From Synechococcus sp. 8F6 (GTDB taxonomy: Bacteria > Cyanobacteriota > Cyanobacteriia > PCC-6307 > Cyanobiaceae), in NCBI RefSeq assembly GCF_002252665.1, contig NZ_NQKZ01000004.1:62001-126000 (forward strand): 64,000 nucleotides of DNA, written 5' to 3'. Positions 46,123-54,564 of this stretch are shown here, piece after piece (positions within the stretch are counted from its first letter, which is position 1; every line of letters starts with the position of its first letter). The translations under genes and the position numbers were made by a program. The notes under the pieces are model-generated. The model did not search any database. It saw only the letters and a list, made by a program, of their open reading frames with translations, and was not told where the DNA came from.

Positions 46123-47177
46123 TTACGGCCTACCAGGGTTTTGGACACTTCGCCGGCCATGGCACGGATCAGATCGGCGGAACGGGGGTCGTTGAACGGG
46201 CCCTTGACCATGAACGCCGCCACGGCCCGCTGGCCATTGGGCAGTTGGATCAGGGCCGCATCGGAATAGGCGATGCCGATGTCGCCGGTTTTGTTGTAGG
46301 CGGTGATCCCGAAGCTCAGCAGCTCGCTGTCGGGGTCGGCGGAATCCTTGCCGAGCCCCAGCAGCAGCCCCAGGGGAATCAGGGTGTTGGTGCGGGAGGT
46401 GCCCATGATTTCCCGAAACAGATCGCGGGCCCGGGGACTGAGTTTCTCGCCGGTGTCCACCAGAGCGATCGAGCGGGCCAGGTCGCGGCTGCTGGTGGTG
46501 TTGGTGCCTTCAAGGTCGGGCAGCCAGTTGTTCACCGCTGTGGAAGGCAGGCCGATGGCGGTGAAGCGCTCGTTGAGGGCGGTTTTGCCGCCCAGGCGCT
46601 TGATCAGCAGGTTGGTGGCGCTGTTGTCGCTCACCCGGATCATCTCGGTGGCCGCCTCGAAAAATGGGAAGCGGGTGCCGACTGGTTTGCTGGCCATCCA
46701 GCCGGCACCTCCACCCACCACCTCCTTGGTGAGGGGCAGCGGCTCGTTCCAGCGCAGTTTGCCGTTGTCGAAGTCTTCCAGACCCGCCAGCAGGATCGGC
46801 GTTTTGATCGAGCTGGCGGCCGGCAGGGCCAGGTCGGGCTGCAGTTGGGCGAAGCGACCGTCGTCGAGCACCAGCAGGAAGGCCGAGCTCTGCAGGCCTT
46901 TCTGGGCGGCGGCGAGCTGGGCCCAGCGCTGGCTCAGGGCTGTCAGCTCGGTGCGGGGTTCGAACTGGCCGGGGTCGAGCCCCTTGCCGGTGTTGGCGGC
47001 CCCGAGGTCGAGGCTGGGTGCCTCCATGGCGCCCTGGGCCAGGCGGGGGGCCAGCAGCTTGAGGCTGGTGCCGGTGATCACCCCCAGACCGATGCCCATC
47101 ACCATCAAGCGCAACACCAGCCGCAGGGGCTGGCCCCAGCGGCTTTTGGGGCTGCGGGGCGAACGGCCAGCAGTCAC
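46119..47177 (-). CDS. Class A beta-lactamase-like serine hydrolase
   Basis: Penicillin-recognising serine hydrolase. The 352 residues have an N-terminal membrane anchor or signal (PLRLVLRLMVMGIGLGVITG) and the complete active-site set: SSIK (S122-K125), SDN (183-185) and KTG (296-298). The loop between has PDLEGTNTTSSRDLARSI, which may supply the general base Glu. Cyanobacteria encode such proteins widely; role may be beta-lactamase or cell-wall DD-peptidase. GTG 47177 was chosen because it clears the trmJ stop and starts just before the anchor. Confidence 0.87.
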   Translation of the reverse strand: MTAGRSPRSPKSRWGQPLRLVLRLMVMGIGLGVITGTSLKLLAPRLAQGAMEAPSLDLGAANTGKGLDPGQFEPRTELTALSQRWAQLAAAQKGLQSSAFLLVLDDGRFAQLQPDLALPAASSIKTPILLAGLEDFDNGKLRWNEPLPLTKEVVGGGAGWMASKPVGTRFPFFEAATEMIRVSDNSATNLLIKRLGGKTALNERFTAIGLPSTAVNNWLPDLEGTNTTSSRDLARSIALVDTGEKLSPRARDLFREIMGTSRTNTLIPLGLLLGLGKDSADPDSELLSFGITAYNKTGDIGIAYSDAALIQLPNGQRAVAAFMVKGPFNDPRSADLIRAMAGEVSKTLVGRK

Positions 47178-47205
47178 AGGGCCATGCAGTCGAAGTGGTC
47201 CGACG

Positions 47206-47976
47206 CTAAGGGGTCTGGCCAGGCTTGCTGCCTCGCTGGCTGGCCCAGCGCAGCTGACGCACCATGCCGCGCACCAGGGCCACCTCCTCGGCCGAGATCT
47301 GGGCCCGTTGCAGCAGGGCCCGCAGTTTGGCCATGCGGGCGTGGGCGGTGTGGGCATAGAGGAAGCCCACGTCGAGCAGCAGGGCTTCGGCGTCGCCGAG
47401 CATGGACTCGAGGGCCCGGCGGTCGCCGGGGTTGGGGGCCAGGCTTGGGGCTGGGGCCGGCGCAGAGGCGCCAGCAGCTCCGAGGCCGTGCCAGCTGTGC
47501 AGCACCAGGGCGGCAGCGTGGGAGAGGTTGAGGGAGCTGTAGGCCTTACCGCTGCCCAGGGTCAGCAGCCGACCCGCCTGGAGCAGCTCGTCGTTGCTGA
47601 GGCCCCGGTCTTCCCGCCCGAACACCAGGGCCCGGGGGCTTGGTGGCCCCTCGGCCAGCCAGTGCAGGGCCGGCTCCGGGGCCAGCAGGGGCAGGGGTTC
47701 ACCGGCGCGCCGGCCGCTGGTGGCCACCACCCGGTGGCAGTCGGCCAGGGCGGCGCTGAGGCTGGGGAACAGGCGGGCCTGGTCCAGCACCCAGGCCCCA
47801 TGCACGGCCATGCGGCGGGCCTCCTCGCCCAGGTGGTCGCAGCGGGGGGCCACCAGGCGCAGCTCCGCCACCCCGAAATTGGCGCAGAGCCGGGCGACGC
47901 TGCCGACGTTCAGGGGCCCGGCGGGCTCCACCAGCACCACGGCGAGCGGGGGAGGCGGTTGGGGTGTGGCGCTCAC
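47206..47976 (-). CDS. TrmJ/TrmH-family RNA methyltransferase (SPOUT)
   Basis: SAM-dependent RNA 2'-O-methyltransferase with the SPOUT knot. The 256 residues carry LAVVLVEPAGPLNVGSVARL, HGAWVLDQARLFPSL, the SAM site ALVFGREDRGLSNDEL and SSLNLSHAAALVLHSWH. The C-terminal extension (LYAHTAHARMAKLRALLQRA) resembles TrmJ. GTG 47976 overlaps the cytM stop (GTGA); longer upstream frame is antisense noise. tRNA position 32 is the TrmJ target in other bacteria; here it is inferred. Confidence 0.9.
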   Translation of the reverse strand: MSATPQPPPPLAVVLVEPAGPLNVGSVARLCANFGVAELRLVAPRCDHLGEEARRMAVHGAWVLDQARLFPSLSAALADCHRVVATSGRRAGEPLPLLAPEPALHWLAEGPPSPRALVFGREDRGLSNDELLQAGRLLTLGSGKAYSSLNLSHAAALVLHSWHGLGAAGASAPAPAPSLAPNPGDRRALESMLGDAEALLLDVGFLYAHTAHARMAKLRALLQRAQISAEEVALVRGMVRQLRWASQRGSKPGQTP

Positions 47977-48407
47977 ACCAGGCCGTTGAGATAGGCCAGC
48001 AGGTCGGCCATGGCCTGGGGCTCGGGTTGAAAGCGCGGCATCGGCGGGGTGCGGCCGCTCACAACTTGTTGGATCAGTTGGCGTGGGGCCTTGCGTTCCG
48101 CCACCCCGTGCAGGTTGGGACCCACCAGGCCCTGGCCGGCAATGCCGTGGCAACCGGCGCAGTTGAGCCGGAACAGCCGGCCGCCGTTTTCACTAGAGCC
48201 GCTGAGCTCGAGGGTCTGGCGCGTGTAAGGGTCGGCCTGGGCTGCTGGCAGCACCAGCAGCACCGCCACGATGCAGGCGGCCGCCGCCATCCCCACCAGG
48301 GCGGCGATCAGGCCGCGGCGGCCGGTGGCGGCAACGGCTGCCGGGGCGACGGGTGCCGGGGAGGCAGGAGCTGGGGAGACCGTGGGGGTCAGGGGTGGGC
48401 CGGTCAC
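47973..48407 (-). CDS. cytM: Cytochrome cM
   Basis: Small membrane-anchored c-type cytochrome found in nearly all cyanobacteria, thought to interact with respiratory or photosynthetic electron transfer. The 144-residue protein has a proline/alanine-rich start, one hydrophobic segment (about 32-55), the heme motif CAGCH (83-87) and the axial Met in PPMPRF (M123). The start is uncertain: GTG 48407 is chosen, TTG 48452 would add 15 residues. Divergent from petG. First in the long leftward run that includes chlI. Confidence 0.85.
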   Translation of the reverse strand: MTGPPLTPTVSPAPASPAPVAPAAVAATGRRGLIAALVGMAAAACIVAVLLVLPAAQADPYTRQTLELSGSSENGGRLFRLNCAGCHGIAGQGLVGPNLHGVAERKAPRQLIQQVVSGRTPPMPRFQPEPQAMADLLAYLNGLV

Positions 48408-48482
48408 AGTTGGTGCAGCAGGCTCGCGGTGAGAGCCATGGACGTGGAACAATTGTGCCCAGAATGATGCCGTAACCGCCCC

Positions 48483-48593
48483 ATGATCGAACCCCTGCTC
48501 TGTGGCATCGTGCTCGGTCTGATTCCTGTGACCCTGGCCGGCCTGTTTGTGGCGGCCTGGAATCAGTATCGCCGCGGCACCCTGCTCGACTGA
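48483..48593 (+). CDS. petG: Cytochrome b6f subunit V (PetG)
   Basis: A 36-residue single-helix subunit needed for b6f stability. It reads [20 protein letters not shown] and then [16 protein letters not shown], the typical PetG pattern. It is divergent from cytM and ends 24 bp before the rsmD stop (convergent). Confidence 0.97.
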   Translation: MIEPLLCGIVLGLIPVTLAGLFVAAWNQYRRGTLLD

Positions 48594-48617
48594 GGCTTGC
48601 TTGTCGTTTTGCGGCGA

Positions 48618-49190
48618 TCAGGCCTGTTGCAGCACCACCAGGCTTGTGCTGCCATAGCGCCGTTCGTCCCGCTGCTGCCACCCCTTGGGCTTGGGTGGCA
48701 CCGCTGAGCTGGCGCATTCCCACACCAAAGTGCCGCCGGGCTTAAGCCAGTCGCCTGCGGCCACGCCAGCGGCGATCGCAACGTAGAGCCCGGCGGCATA
48801 GGGCGGATCGGCGTAGATCAGATCAAAGCCTTCGCTGTCAGGCTGGGCCAGCCAGCGGCTCACTTCGCGGCAGTGCACCTCCCAGTGGGGAGATGCCCCA
48901 GCGGCCCGCGCCAGCCCCTGATCAAGCCCCTGGCCCACCGCATCCAGGTTGGCCCTGGCCACGGCGGCGATCCGCCGGTCCTGCTCCACCGCCACGACGC
49001 GTCGGGCGCCCCGCTGCAGCGCCTCGCAGGCCATCACGCCGCTGCCGCTGCACAGATCCAGCCAGGCGCAGCCCGGCAGCTCCGGCGCCAGCAGGTTCAT
49101 CACCGCCAGCCGCACCCGGGAGCTGGTGGGGCGGGCCGTGTTGCCAGGCGGGCTCTGCAGGCGCCGGCCACCGCTCAGCCGCAGGCTCAT
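48618..49190 (-). CDS. rsmD: 16S rRNA (guanine966-N2)-methyltransferase RsmD
   Basis: Methylates G966 of 16S rRNA. The 190 residues begin MSLRLSGGRRLQSPPGNTAR, with the PT-SRVR segment before the SAM-binding WLDLCSGSGVMACEALQRGA and the catalytic DLIYADPPYAAG (DPPY). ATG 49190 overlaps the hisH stop (ATGA). Confidence 0.93.
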   Translation of the reverse strand: MSLRLSGGRRLQSPPGNTARPTSSRVRLAVMNLLAPELPGCAWLDLCSGSGVMACEALQRGARRVVAVEQDRRIAAVARANLDAVGQGLDQGLARAAGASPHWEVHCREVSRWLAQPDSEGFDLIYADPPYAAGLYVAIAAGVAAGDWLKPGGTLVWECASSAVPPKPKGWQQRDERRYGSTSLVVLQQA

Positions 49191-49810
49191 TGGGCGGCGA
49201 GCCAGGCAAGCCAGCGGCGCAGGATCACCTCCCCGTGGGGGCCGGATTTCTCCGGGTGAAACTGGCACGCCCCGATGGCGCCCTGCCACACCGCGGCCGT
49301 GACGGCGGTGTCGCCGAAGCGCACCAGGGCGGTGTTGCAGGCCGGATCGTTGGGTTCGGCGGCGTAGGAGTGCACGAAATACACCCAGGTGTCTGGGCCG
49401 CCGGCGGGTAGCAGCGGGCTGGGGGTGGCGGCGATCAGCGGCTCCCAGCCCATGTGGGGAATCGGCTGGCCCGGGCAGCGCGGCAGGGCCCGCACCCGGC
49501 CTTTGAGCAGGCCGAGGCCTGCCGCCGTGCCCTCGTCGCTGGCCTCAAACAACAGCTGCAGGCCCAGACAGATGCCCAGCAGGGGCTTGCCCGCGGCACA
49601 CCAGCGGGTGATCGCCTCGGCCAGGCCGCCCTGGCGCAAGCGTTGCATCGCCGGATCAAAGGCGCCCACCCCCGGCAGCACCAGGGCCGTGCAGCCATCC
49701 ATCTCGGCGGCGTTGGACACCGGCTGCACCACGGCGCCAAGCCGCTCAAAGGCCCGCTGCACCGAGTGCAAATTGCCCATGCCGTAGTCGATCAGGCCAA
49801 GGCGCGTCAT
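49187..49810 (-). CDS. hisH: Imidazole glycerol phosphate synthase subunit HisH
   Basis: Glutamine amidotransferase that feeds ammonia to HisF in histidine synthesis. The 207 residues contain LIDYGMGNLHSVQRAFERLG, the oxyanion/nucleophile region LLGICLGLQLLFEAS (Cys at about 81) and the His-Glu pair ACQFHPEKSGPHG. The ATG overlaps the stop of the LOG gene. hisF is not adjacent. Confidence 0.97.
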   Translation of the reverse strand: MTRLGLIDYGMGNLHSVQRAFERLGAVVQPVSNAAEMDGCTALVLPGVGAFDPAMQRLRQGGLAEAITRWCAAGKPLLGICLGLQLLFEASDEGTAAGLGLLKGRVRALPRCPGQPIPHMGWEPLIAATPSPLLPAGGPDTWVYFVHSYAAEPNDPACNTALVRFGDTAVTAAVWQGAIGACQFHPEKSGPHGEVILRRWLAWLAAQ

Positions 49811-50775
49811 GGGGGCGTGATGGGTTGGCGCCGCCCAGGCTGCTCCAGCACCTGGTCGGGCGGAACGGGCAGGCTGTTGAGGACATCGAGCAGCTGGTAG
49901 AGGCGGCCGATGCGGCGGCGGTCGAAGTGGAAGTGCAGGCAGGGGCGCAGCAGGCCGTGGTCGTCGACGGTGTCGCGGGCCTGGATCACGCCCTCATCCA
50001 CCAGATCGTCGAACTGGAGATTCAGGGCCTTGAGCTGCTCGCTCTGGAGGGCGGCGTTGAGCAGTAGCTCGATGCGATCGTCGCCGAGCCGCGCCGAGTG
50101 AAACAACCGGTAGAAGTGGCTGATGCGGGCCACCGCCTCCTCGCCCGTGTGGGCTTCGCTCAGCAGGTCGCCGTCTTCTGGGGAGATCACGCCGCGGGCG
50201 GCCAGCCCTTCGTTGAGATCCCGCTGCCAGCCGCTCCAGAAGCTGTCGTCTTCGGGGGCGAGCAGCACCAGGGGGATCGGTGGGGTGCGGCCGGTCTGAA
50301 TCAGGGTGAGCGATTCGAACAGCTCATCGAGGGTGCCGAAGCCCCCCGGCAACACCACCAGGGCATCGCTCTCCCGCAGGAAGAACAGCTTGCGGGTGAA
50401 GAAATAGCGAAAGTGCAGCAGCCGGCCATCGCAGCTGCTCACAAAGCGATTGGCGTGCTGCTCGAACGGCAGATCGACGTTGAGGCCGATGCTGGCTTCG
50501 CAGCCGGCACCGCTGTTGGCGGCCTCCATGATGCCGCCGCCGGCTCCGGTCATCACCTCGAAGCCGGCTTCAACAGCACAGCGGGCCAGCTGCTCGGCCA
50601 GGCCGTAGCAGGGGTCGCTGGCGACGGTGCGGGCCGAGCCGAAGACGGTGATCTTGCGGGTGTCGCGATGGGGGTGAAACACCTCCAGCGCTTCGCTGAT
50701 ATCGGCCAGGGCACCGCTGATCAGGCGCCACTCATCTTGGCCGCGTTCGTGGCGACTCACCTGCAACAGCGACAC
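49807..50775 (-). CDS. LOG family protein (lysine-decarboxylase-like / cytokinin-type phosphoribohydrolase fold)
   Basis: Rossmann-fold protein of the LOG family. The 322 residues from GTG 50775 include KITVFGSARTVASDPCYGLA, VMTGAGGGIMEAANSGA and the family hallmark VVLPGGFGTLDELFESLTL. A C-terminal region rich in His/Phe (LLRPCLHFHFDRRRIGRLYQ) is outside the core. The frame is open upstream to the trxA stop, with no ATG/GTG/TTG but coding-like residues, and a CTG at 50871 has GAGGG 7 bases before it, so the true protein may be about 354 residues. The substrate is unknown. Confidence 0.85.
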   Translation of the reverse strand: MSLLQVSRHERGQDEWRLISGALADISEALEVFHPHRDTRKITVFGSARTVASDPCYGLAEQLARCAVEAGFEVMTGAGGGIMEAANSGAGCEASIGLNVDLPFEQHANRFVSSCDGRLLHFRYFFTRKLFFLRESDALVVLPGGFGTLDELFESLTLIQTGRTPPIPLVLLAPEDDSFWSGWQRDLNEGLAARGVISPEDGDLLSEAHTGEEAVARISHFYRLFHSARLGDDRIELLLNAALQSEQLKALNLQFDDLVDEGVIQARDTVDDHGLLRPCLHFHFDRRRIGRLYQLLDVLNSLPVPPDQVLEQPGRRQPITPP

Positions 50776-50898
50776 CAGCGATCGCTCGATTAGGTGCCGC
50801 TGGGGGTGGTTTTCGAGCTCCTGGGCCAGAACCTGCAGCGGACTCTGGCCGAAACGGGATGGGTCGCTCAGCTGTCTGCCCTCAACCAGCAGGGATGC

Positions 50899-51222
50899 TT
50901 AGAGGTACTTGGAGATCGTGCCTGAGAGGGTGGTCTTGGGTACGGCACCCACCACGGTGTCGACCTTCTGGCCGCCCTTGAAGATCATCAGGGTGGGGAT
51001 GCTGCGGATCCCGTACTGGCTGGCGACGTTGGGGTTTTCGTCGGTGTTGAGCTTGAACACCTTGATCTTGCCCTCGAATTCGGCGGCGATCTCGTCCACG
51101 ATCGGCGCAACCATGCGGCAGGGGCCGCACCAGGGGGCCCAGAAGTCGATCAGCACGGGCAGATCACTCTTGAGCACATCTTGCTCAAAGGAAGCGTCAG
51201 TGACAGCGGCAGCGCTGGACAT
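50899..51222 (-). CDS. trxA: Thioredoxin
   Basis: m-type thioredoxin, 107 residues, with [20 protein letters not shown] (WCGPC at 31-35), the cis-Pro region [13 protein letters not shown] and the final GTISKYL. ATG 51222. It follows guaB on the same strand, with the Yfr1 small RNA in the 197-bp spacer. Confidence 0.97.
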   Translation of the reverse strand: MSSAAAVTDASFEQDVLKSDLPVLIDFWAPWCGPCRMVAPIVDEIAAEFEGKIKVFKLNTDENPNVASQYGIRSIPTLMIFKGGQKVDTVVGAVPKTTLSGTISKYL

Positions 51223-51338
51223 CCTTGCTGGATCAGGGTTTCAAGGAATCTAGCAAGGTTATTTCGAGGCAACCATGGACCGTTGCAGGACGTGATCAGC
51301 CTGGCTGGGTGGCTGCTGACTGGGTGCCGGGGGAAGAC

Positions 51339-51400
51339 AAAAGGCCCGGACGCGCCGGGCCGGAGGGTGTGAGGAGTGTGTGAGCCGAAGCCCCCACGCC
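51339..51400 (-). ncRNA. yfr1: Small regulatory RNA Yfr1
   Basis: On the minus strand, a UUCG-loop hairpin (51380-51397) is followed by the unpaired ACACACTCCTCACACCC, which contains the ultra-conserved ACTCCTCACAC core. A terminator follows: GGCCCGG-CGCGT-CCGGGCC and then TTTTGT (51339-51361). Core motif, two-hairpin layout, size of about 60 nt and position between guaB and trxA all match Yfr1, an sRNA known to pair with porin-type mRNAs. Exact 5' end not determined. Confidence 0.9.
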
Positions 51401-51419
51401 TTCACGCTAACGCCGCGAT

Positions 51420-52583
51420 CTATTTGCCCATGCCCAGCTGCTGGGCCTTTTGATACACCTTGCCCTCGGTGAGCAGGGAGGGGGCCACCACCACCTCCAC
51501 CTGCTGCATCTCTTTAATAGTGCGGGCGCCCAGGGTGCCCATGGAGGTGCGGATGCAGCCGAGCAGGTTCTGGGTGCCGTCGTCGAGGGAGGCGGGTCCG
51601 CGCAGGATTTTTTCAAGGCTGCCGGTGGTGCCCACTTTGATGCGGGTGCCGCGGGGCAGCACCGGGCTGGGGGTGGCCATGCCCCAGTGGAAGCCGCGGC
51701 CAGGGGCCTCGGCGGCGCGGGCGATGGGTGAGCCGATCATCACGGCGTCGGCGCCGCAGGCCAGGCATTTGCAAATGTCGCCGCCGGTGACGATGCCGCC
51801 GTCGGCCACGATCGGCACGTAGCGGCCGCTTTCGTTGAAGTAGTCGTCGCGGGCGGCAGCGCAGTCGGCCACCGAAGTGGCCTGGGGGATGCCGATGCCG
51901 AGCACGCCGCGGCTGGTGCAGGCGGCACCGGGGCCGATGCCCACCATCACGCCGGCGGCGCCGGCCCGCATCAGCTTGAGGGCCACGTCGTAGGTGACGC
52001 AGTTGCCGATCACCACGGGCACGCCGAAGTCGCGGCAGAGGGCCTCAAGATCGAGGGTTTCCTGGCCCTCAGGGCCGATGTGCTCAGTGCTGACCACCGT
52101 GGCCTGCACAAAAAACAGATCGGCGCCCGCTTCAGCAATGGCACGGCCGAATTTCAGGGCCGCCACCGGGGTGGCGCTCACCGCGGCGATGCCGCCCTGC
52201 TGCTTGATTTCAGCGATGCGCTGGCGGATCAGGTCTTCCCGCACCGGCTGGCTGTAGAGCTCCTGCATCAGCGGCACGAAGCTGTCGCGGTCGACGGCGG
52301 CGATGCGATCGAGGGCAGGGTTGGGGTCGTCGTAGCGGCACTGGACGCCCTCCAGGTTGAGCACACCCAAGGCGCCCTGCTTGGCGAGTGCCACACACAT
52401 GCCCACATCCACCACGCCGTCCATGGCGCTGGCGATGATCGGGATCTCGCGGCTGATGCCGCCCAGGCTCCAGCTGCTGTCGGTGACGGCGGGGTCGACG
52501 GTACGGCCGCCCGGAACCAGGGCGATCTCGTCGATGCCGTAGGCGCGGCGGACGACGCGATTGCGACCGAGCTGGATGTTCAC
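51420..52583 (-). CDS. guaB: IMP dehydrogenase (GuaB, short form without CBS domains)
   Basis: Oxidises IMP to XMP in GTP synthesis. The 387 residues start (GTG 52583) NIQLGRNRVVRRAYGIDEIA and include the active-site loop GIGPGAACTSRGVLGIGIPQ, the phosphate region VADGGIVTGGDICKCLACGA and GADAVMIGSPIARA. It lacks the regulatory CBS pair of long GuaB, as is usual in picocyanobacteria. A TTG at 52607 would add 8 residues. Products of guaB and gmk meet in GDP synthesis. Confidence 0.93.
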   Translation of the reverse strand: MNIQLGRNRVVRRAYGIDEIALVPGGRTVDPAVTDSSWSLGGISREIPIIASAMDGVVDVGMCVALAKQGALGVLNLEGVQCRYDDPNPALDRIAAVDRDSFVPLMQELYSQPVREDLIRQRIAEIKQQGGIAAVSATPVAALKFGRAIAEAGADLFFVQATVVSTEHIGPEGQETLDLEALCRDFGVPVVIGNCVTYDVALKLMRAGAAGVMVGIGPGAACTSRGVLGIGIPQATSVADCAAARDDYFNESGRYVPIVADGGIVTGGDICKCLACGADAVMIGSPIARAAEAPGRGFHWGMATPSPVLPRGTRIKVGTTGSLEKILRGPASLDDGTQNLLGCIRTSMGTLGARTIKEMQQVEVVVAPSLLTEGKVYQKAQQLGMGK

Positions 52584-52650
52584 CGGAACTGTGCGTATTC
52601 GGGCCAAGCTATCAACCGGTGCGCCCCGATTCCTTTGGAGCGATGTCGGC

Positions 52651-53250
52651 TCAGCCTTTGCCGCGGAAGGACTTCCAGCGATTGCCCAGGCCGCTCAACA
52701 GCCGTTCCCGCTCGCTGCTGCGCAGCAGCTTGGGCACGCCGTAGCGCACCGACCACACCACGCCAGCCAGCTCCAGGAGCCCGGGCACCAGCGGCAGGCT
52801 GTCGAGGGCACCGAGCACGGCGTTGTAGACGCGCAGCACCAGCAGCAGGCCCACCAGGGCTGCCAAGAACGTGACGGGTTTGCGGGCCTGGCTCCAGAGG
52901 CTCTGCAGTTCACCCTGGTTGAGCCACTGGCCCAGCTTCTGCAGCAGCAGCTCCCACTCACCGCCCTCCCCCTCGCCTGTGCCCTCGCCGCCGGCTGATG
53001 GGCCCGGCTGGGTTGCGAGGGGAGCTGGTGAGGGCTCCACCACCAACGTGGTGGCAACGCTGGGCTCGGGGGGGGCGCTCACCGCTGCTTCAGCGGTTTG
53101 TTCAACAACCTGTTCAACAAGTCCAATCGGCTCAATCTGCTCAACCAGCTCCACCGACTGCTCCACCGATTCGACTGCTTGCTCAGCAGGCTCGGGAGTG
53201 TTCGGGTTGGTAGCGCTCTGGTCGGGGCTGCTGGTGGTGTCGTCGGCCAT
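52651..53250 (-). CDS. CAAD-domain membrane protein
   Basis: Protein with a CAAD domain, the module first seen appended to cyanobacterial aminoacyl-tRNA synthetases and thylakoid proteins. The 199 residues have a long acidic, low-complexity N-terminus (1-105) with VEQSVELVEQIEPIGLVEQV, encoded by GTTGAAC repeat DNA. The CAAD core follows with two hydrophobic segments (FLAALVGLLLVLRVYNAVLG, then GLLELAGVVWSVRYGVPKLL) and a basic tail. ATG 53250. Thylakoid location is expected for the family. Confidence 0.85.
   Translation of the reverse strand: MADDTTSSPDQSATNPNTPEPAEQAVESVEQSVELVEQIEPIGLVEQVVEQTAEAAVSAPPEPSVATTLVVEPSPAPLATQPGPSAGGEGTGEGEGGEWELLLQKLGQWLNQGELQSLWSQARKPVTFLAALVGLLLVLRVYNAVLGALDSLPLVPGLLELAGVVWSVRYGVPKLLRSSERERLLSGLGNRWKSFRGKG
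53100..53145 (-). repeat. GTTGAAC repeat, locus D
   Basis: Minus strand: the 19-mer GTTGAACAGGTTGTTGAAC (53100-53118), identical to locus A, preceded by diverged copies GTTGAGCAGATTGAG. In frame it gives VEQIEPIGLVEQVVEQ in the acidic N-terminus of the CAAD protein. Confidence 0.85.
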
Positions 53251-53333
53251 GGCAGGCGGCGCCGCGGGTGCACAGGTGTGGCGGGAGCTTACGTGTGGTT
53301 GGCAGCCAGACCAACACCCGGCCGACCAACAGC

Positions 53334-54491
53334 TCAGGCCTCGATCGGCAGCAGGCTGGGGCGCGCGCTCAGCGGCACCAGGGGCAGCCGCAGCGGGAAG
53401 GCGCCGCTGCGCAAGGCTTCCGCCAGGGCGGCGGCGGCGGCGGCGGCCAGCCGCGGGCTGTGGGAGGGGGCGCAGGCCACCGGGCGGCCCCGCACCGTGA
53501 TCGTGCCGCTGAGCAGCTCCGCATAGGTGGCCGCCCCCAGGCTGGGCTTGACCCGCCGCGGCACCGACAGGTCGAGCACGGGTGCCTCCAACGCCTCTGG
53601 ACCGGCGGCGGCCTGGCGCGCCACCGTGCCATTGATCAGCGGCACCGGCGCCGCGATCGCCACCAGCAGGGCGCTGCCGTGGCCCTCGAAGAAGCAGGGG
53701 CGCACCCACTCGGGCCGCATGTCGTGCAGATCCACGCTCACCGCAGCGGAGGCCCCCGGGGTGCGGGCATGGCCGCTGGCCTGGCGGCGGCAGCCGGGCT
53801 GGTGACCGCTGCCGGCCCCCACCACCCAGCCGAGGGCGCCGCCCACCAGCACCGGTGAGCCCGGGCCCAGCAGCGACAGCCCCGGCATGGTGAGGCCGAT
53901 GCTGCCGGCGCCGCCACAGGAATAGAGGGCGTTGGCGGCTGGCCCCAGCAGGGTGCCGTAGGGGCTGGGGCAGGGGCCTTCGGCCTGGCTGAGGGCCACC
54001 ACCCCGTTTTCACTGATGGCCCGGTGCAGCAGCAGGCGGCCGGTGCCGATCTGCTCCAGGCCCAGCTCGGTGTGCAGCTCGCGGCGGGGGTGCAGGGCGG
54101 TGGCCTCGCCACTGGCGTCGAACGGCAGCGCCCGGCCCTGCAGCAGGGCGGCCAGCAGCTCAGCGCCCCCAGGGGCATCGCCAAGCCCGCCGCCAATCGG
54201 CAGCACCAGCTCGCCGCTGCCGCAGCCCGCCAGCCCCTGCACGCCGGCCAGCTGTCCAGCGCGCAGGCGGATCGGTGGATCCGTGGGCCCGAGGCTTAGG
54301 AGCAGGCTGGCCTGGTCGGTGAAGCCCGCATCGGCCGCCACCACCACATCGGTGGCGGCATAGGCCTTGGCCAGCCCGGCTTGCTGCACCAGGCTCCGAA
54401 ACTCGGCGGCGGCGCGCACCTGCAGCTGGCCCTGCTCCTGTTTGCGGCGCAGCTCCGCCTCCTGGCGTGGCGGCAGTTCACGGCTATTCAT
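53334..54491 (-). CDS. DUF39 / HcyBio family protein (homocysteine-biosynthesis-like), divergent
   Basis: Resembles the COG1900/DUF39 family, some members of which convert aspartate semialdehyde to homocysteine in archaea. Matching parts in the 385 residues: AYAATDVVVAADAGFTDQAS, PVLVGGALGWVVGAGSGHQP, SVDLHDMRPEWVRPCFFEGH, APVPLINGTVARQAAAG and TYAELLSGTITVRGRPV. The N-terminal Cys-Ser-Ser motif I associate with the family's active site is not visible at the equivalent place. ATG 54491, divergent from gyrA by 73 bp. Family likely; activity doubtful. Confidence 0.65.
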   Translation of the reverse strand: MNSRELPPRQEAELRRKQEQGQLQVRAAAEFRSLVQQAGLAKAYAATDVVVAADAGFTDQASLLLSLGPTDPPIRLRAGQLAGVQGLAGCGSGELVLPIGGGLGDAPGGAELLAALLQGRALPFDASGEATALHPRRELHTELGLEQIGTGRLLLHRAISENGVVALSQAEGPCPSPYGTLLGPAANALYSCGGAGSIGLTMPGLSLLGPGSPVLVGGALGWVVGAGSGHQPGCRRQASGHARTPGASAAVSVDLHDMRPEWVRPCFFEGHGSALLVAIAAPVPLINGTVARQAAAGPEALEAPVLDLSVPRRVKPSLGAATYAELLSGTITVRGRPVACAPSHSPRLAAAAAAALAEALRSGAFPLRLPLVPLSARPSLLPIEA

Positions 54492-54564
54492 CGCGAGCTT
54501 GGCGCTGATTTGGGCATTTCCCGAGGGGCTTCGATAAACTGACCCTTGCTCAAGACGGTCATCC

